Both the position numbers and the translations under genes were made by a program. Positions 5,255 through 6,250 of a DNA stretch of 6,250 nt are shown here, one piece after another. Positions within the stretch are counted from its first letter, which is position 1. Each line of letters opens with the position of its first letter. The notes under the pieces were generated by a model. It had not been told where the DNA came from, did not search any database, and saw nothing but the letters and a program-made list of their open reading frames with translations. The DNA is from JAKFWF01 sp031365375 (lineage in GTDB: Bacteria > Pseudomonadota > Alphaproteobacteria > Rhizobiales > Hyphomicrobiaceae): assembly GCA_031365375.1 (NCBI GenBank), contig JANLXZ010000413.1:1-6250 (forward strand), in the 5' to 3' direction.

Positions 5255-6250
5255 GTGCCCAGTGCTACCGCGCAGACGATGGTTGCAAACCAGAACGAGG
5301 GCATTTCCGGCTCATTTCATGACGCCGTGCCTAGCGCTGCGACTGCGAAACCGATCTTGCAGATCGACGACCTGCACGTGCATTTTGAAACGCAAGCGGG
5401 AACTGTACGCGCGGTCGAGGGGGTCACCTACTCGGTGAACGCCGGCGAGATCGTGGCCATCGTCGGCGAAAGCGGATCGGGCAAGTCGGTCTCGGCTTTG
5501 ACGGTGATGCGACTGCTGCCGCCAAATACATCACGCATCGTGCAAGGTCGCATCCTCTTTCAAGGGCGTAACGTGCTCGATCTCGACGACGAGGCCATGC
5601 GGAAAATTCGCGGCCGCGACATCGCCATGATCTTCCAGGAGCCGATGACCTCGCTGAACCCGGTGCTTACCATCGGTTTGCAGCTGATCGAGCCGCTGTT
5701 CATTCATTTGAATATGAGCGCTGCGGAAGCAAAAGCCCGCGCGATCGAATTGCTGACACTCGTCGGCATCACGGATCCGGCAAGCCGGCTTGACCAGTAT
5801 CCACACCAATTATCCGGTGGTATGCGCCAACGCGTGATGATTGCAATTGGGCTTGCCTGTGATCCAAAGCTGCTGATCGCGGACGAGCCGACGACGGCAC
5901 TCGATGTCACGATCCAGGCGCAAATCCTGGAGCTGATGAAGGATTTGTCGCGACGTCTTGGCATCGCCGTCGTGGTCATCACCCATAACCTCGGCATCGT
6001 CGCTCGATACGCTGACCGTGTGAACGTCATGTATGCCGCCCGCATGGTTGAAAGTGGGCCCGCCGAAGCGGTGTTCGACCATCCAACGCACCCATACACG
6101 CGCGGCCTTCTTGGCGCCGTGCCCCGGCTTGATAGGCCGCGCACTGCTAAACTTCAAACGATCGATGGCGCGCCGCCGAACCTTCTGAGCCCGCCCGAAG
6201 GCTGCCGTTTTCGGCCCCGCTGCCGATTCGCGATCGACGCATGTTTGGTG
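5255..6250 (+). CDS. Oligopeptide/dipeptide-type ABC transporter ATP-binding protein (OppD/DppD-like), partial
   Basis: Cytoplasmic ATPase subunit of a peptide/opine/nickel-class ABC importer that energises uptake through two membrane permeases. The visible 332 residues hold all nucleotide-binding motifs in order. Walker A is GESGSGKS (71-78), the Q-loop is FQEPMTSLNP (Gln about 128), and the signature is LSGGMRQR (186-193). Walker B is LLIADEP (206-212, catalytic Glu 211), with the D-loop ALDVT next and the H-switch His in VVITHN (about 244). HPYTRGLL and the Cys-rich tail GCRFRPRCRFAIDAC (from about 316) are typical of the oligopeptide C-terminal domain, though the usual PRCP is PRCR. The frame is still open at the right edge. 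Single-domain relatives end shortly after this point, and a fusion to a second ATPase (GsiA/YejF type) cannot be excluded. Substrate genes and permeases are off-window. The N-terminus is about 25 residues longer than usual, so the start is uncertain; ATG 5279 is the alternative. Confidence 0.93.
   Translation, partial: MPSATAQTMVANQNEGISGSFHDAVPSAATAKPILQIDDLHVHFETQAGTVRAVEGVTYSVNAGEIVAIVGESGSGKSVSALTVMRLLPPNTSRIVQGRILFQGRNVLDLDDEAMRKIRGRDIAMIFQEPMTSLNPVLTIGLQLIEPLFIHLNMSAAEAKARAIELLTLVGITDPASRLDQYPHQLSGGMRQRVMIAIGLACDPKLLIADEPTTALDVTIQAQILELMKDLSRRLGIAVVVITHNLGIVARYADRVNVMYAARMVESGPAEAVFDHPTHPYTRGLLGAVPRLDRPRTAKLQTIDGAPPNLLSPPEGCRFRPRCRFAIDACLV

Noticed and set aside
5531..6157. Minus-strand open frames opposite the ABC ATPase
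   Set aside because: The plus strand carries all ABC motifs in order, and these frames have no recognisable motif.

Overview
This window looks like a fragment of a GC-rich alphaproteobacterial chromosome. The closest feel is Hyphomicrobiales or Rhodospirillales, judged from the dimeric NADP-type isocitrate dehydrogenase, the codon use and the gene families. That is an inference from family resemblance, not from a database search. I see no tRNA, rRNA, CRISPR array, IS element or attachment site.

Left third (1-1458): two broken copies of one FAD-dependent oxidoreductase gene (fumarate reductase / 3-ketosteroid dehydrogenase-like family) meet tail to tail at about position 686. The plus-strand piece carries the middle and later part of the protein. 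The minus-strand piece carries the N-terminal FAD-binding half. The first 53 bases of the window reappear inverted at 686-738 with one mismatch. The junction is flanked by an imperfect inverted microhomology (56-69 against 670-683). This is the pattern expected from a fold-back (strand-switch) inverted duplication, either a real rearrangement or an amplification/assembly chimera. It is the most notable feature of the window.

Middle (1459-3421, minus strand): a compact gene set reads leftwards. It holds a secreted PL5-type alginate lyase-like protein, then a divergent shikimate/quinate dehydrogenase-family oxidoreductase, then the FAD-dependent oxidoreductase. The last two are 9 bp apart and the flavoprotein's ribosome site overlaps the dehydrogenase stop, so they are very likely co-translated. 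An NAD(P)-linked alcohol dehydrogenase next to a keto-acid/keto-steroid-type flavin desaturase suggests catabolism of an alicyclic hydroxy acid. The substrate is unknown.

Right half: icd (NADP isocitrate dehydrogenase, TCA cycle) is complete on the minus strand at 3583-4794. It has a REP-like hairpin downstream and a leader with an 11-bp hairpin that covers its ribosome site. A 460-bp intergenic region follows. From about 5255 the plus strand encodes the ATP-binding subunit of an oligopeptide/dipeptide-type (OppD/DppD) ABC importer, which runs off the right edge.
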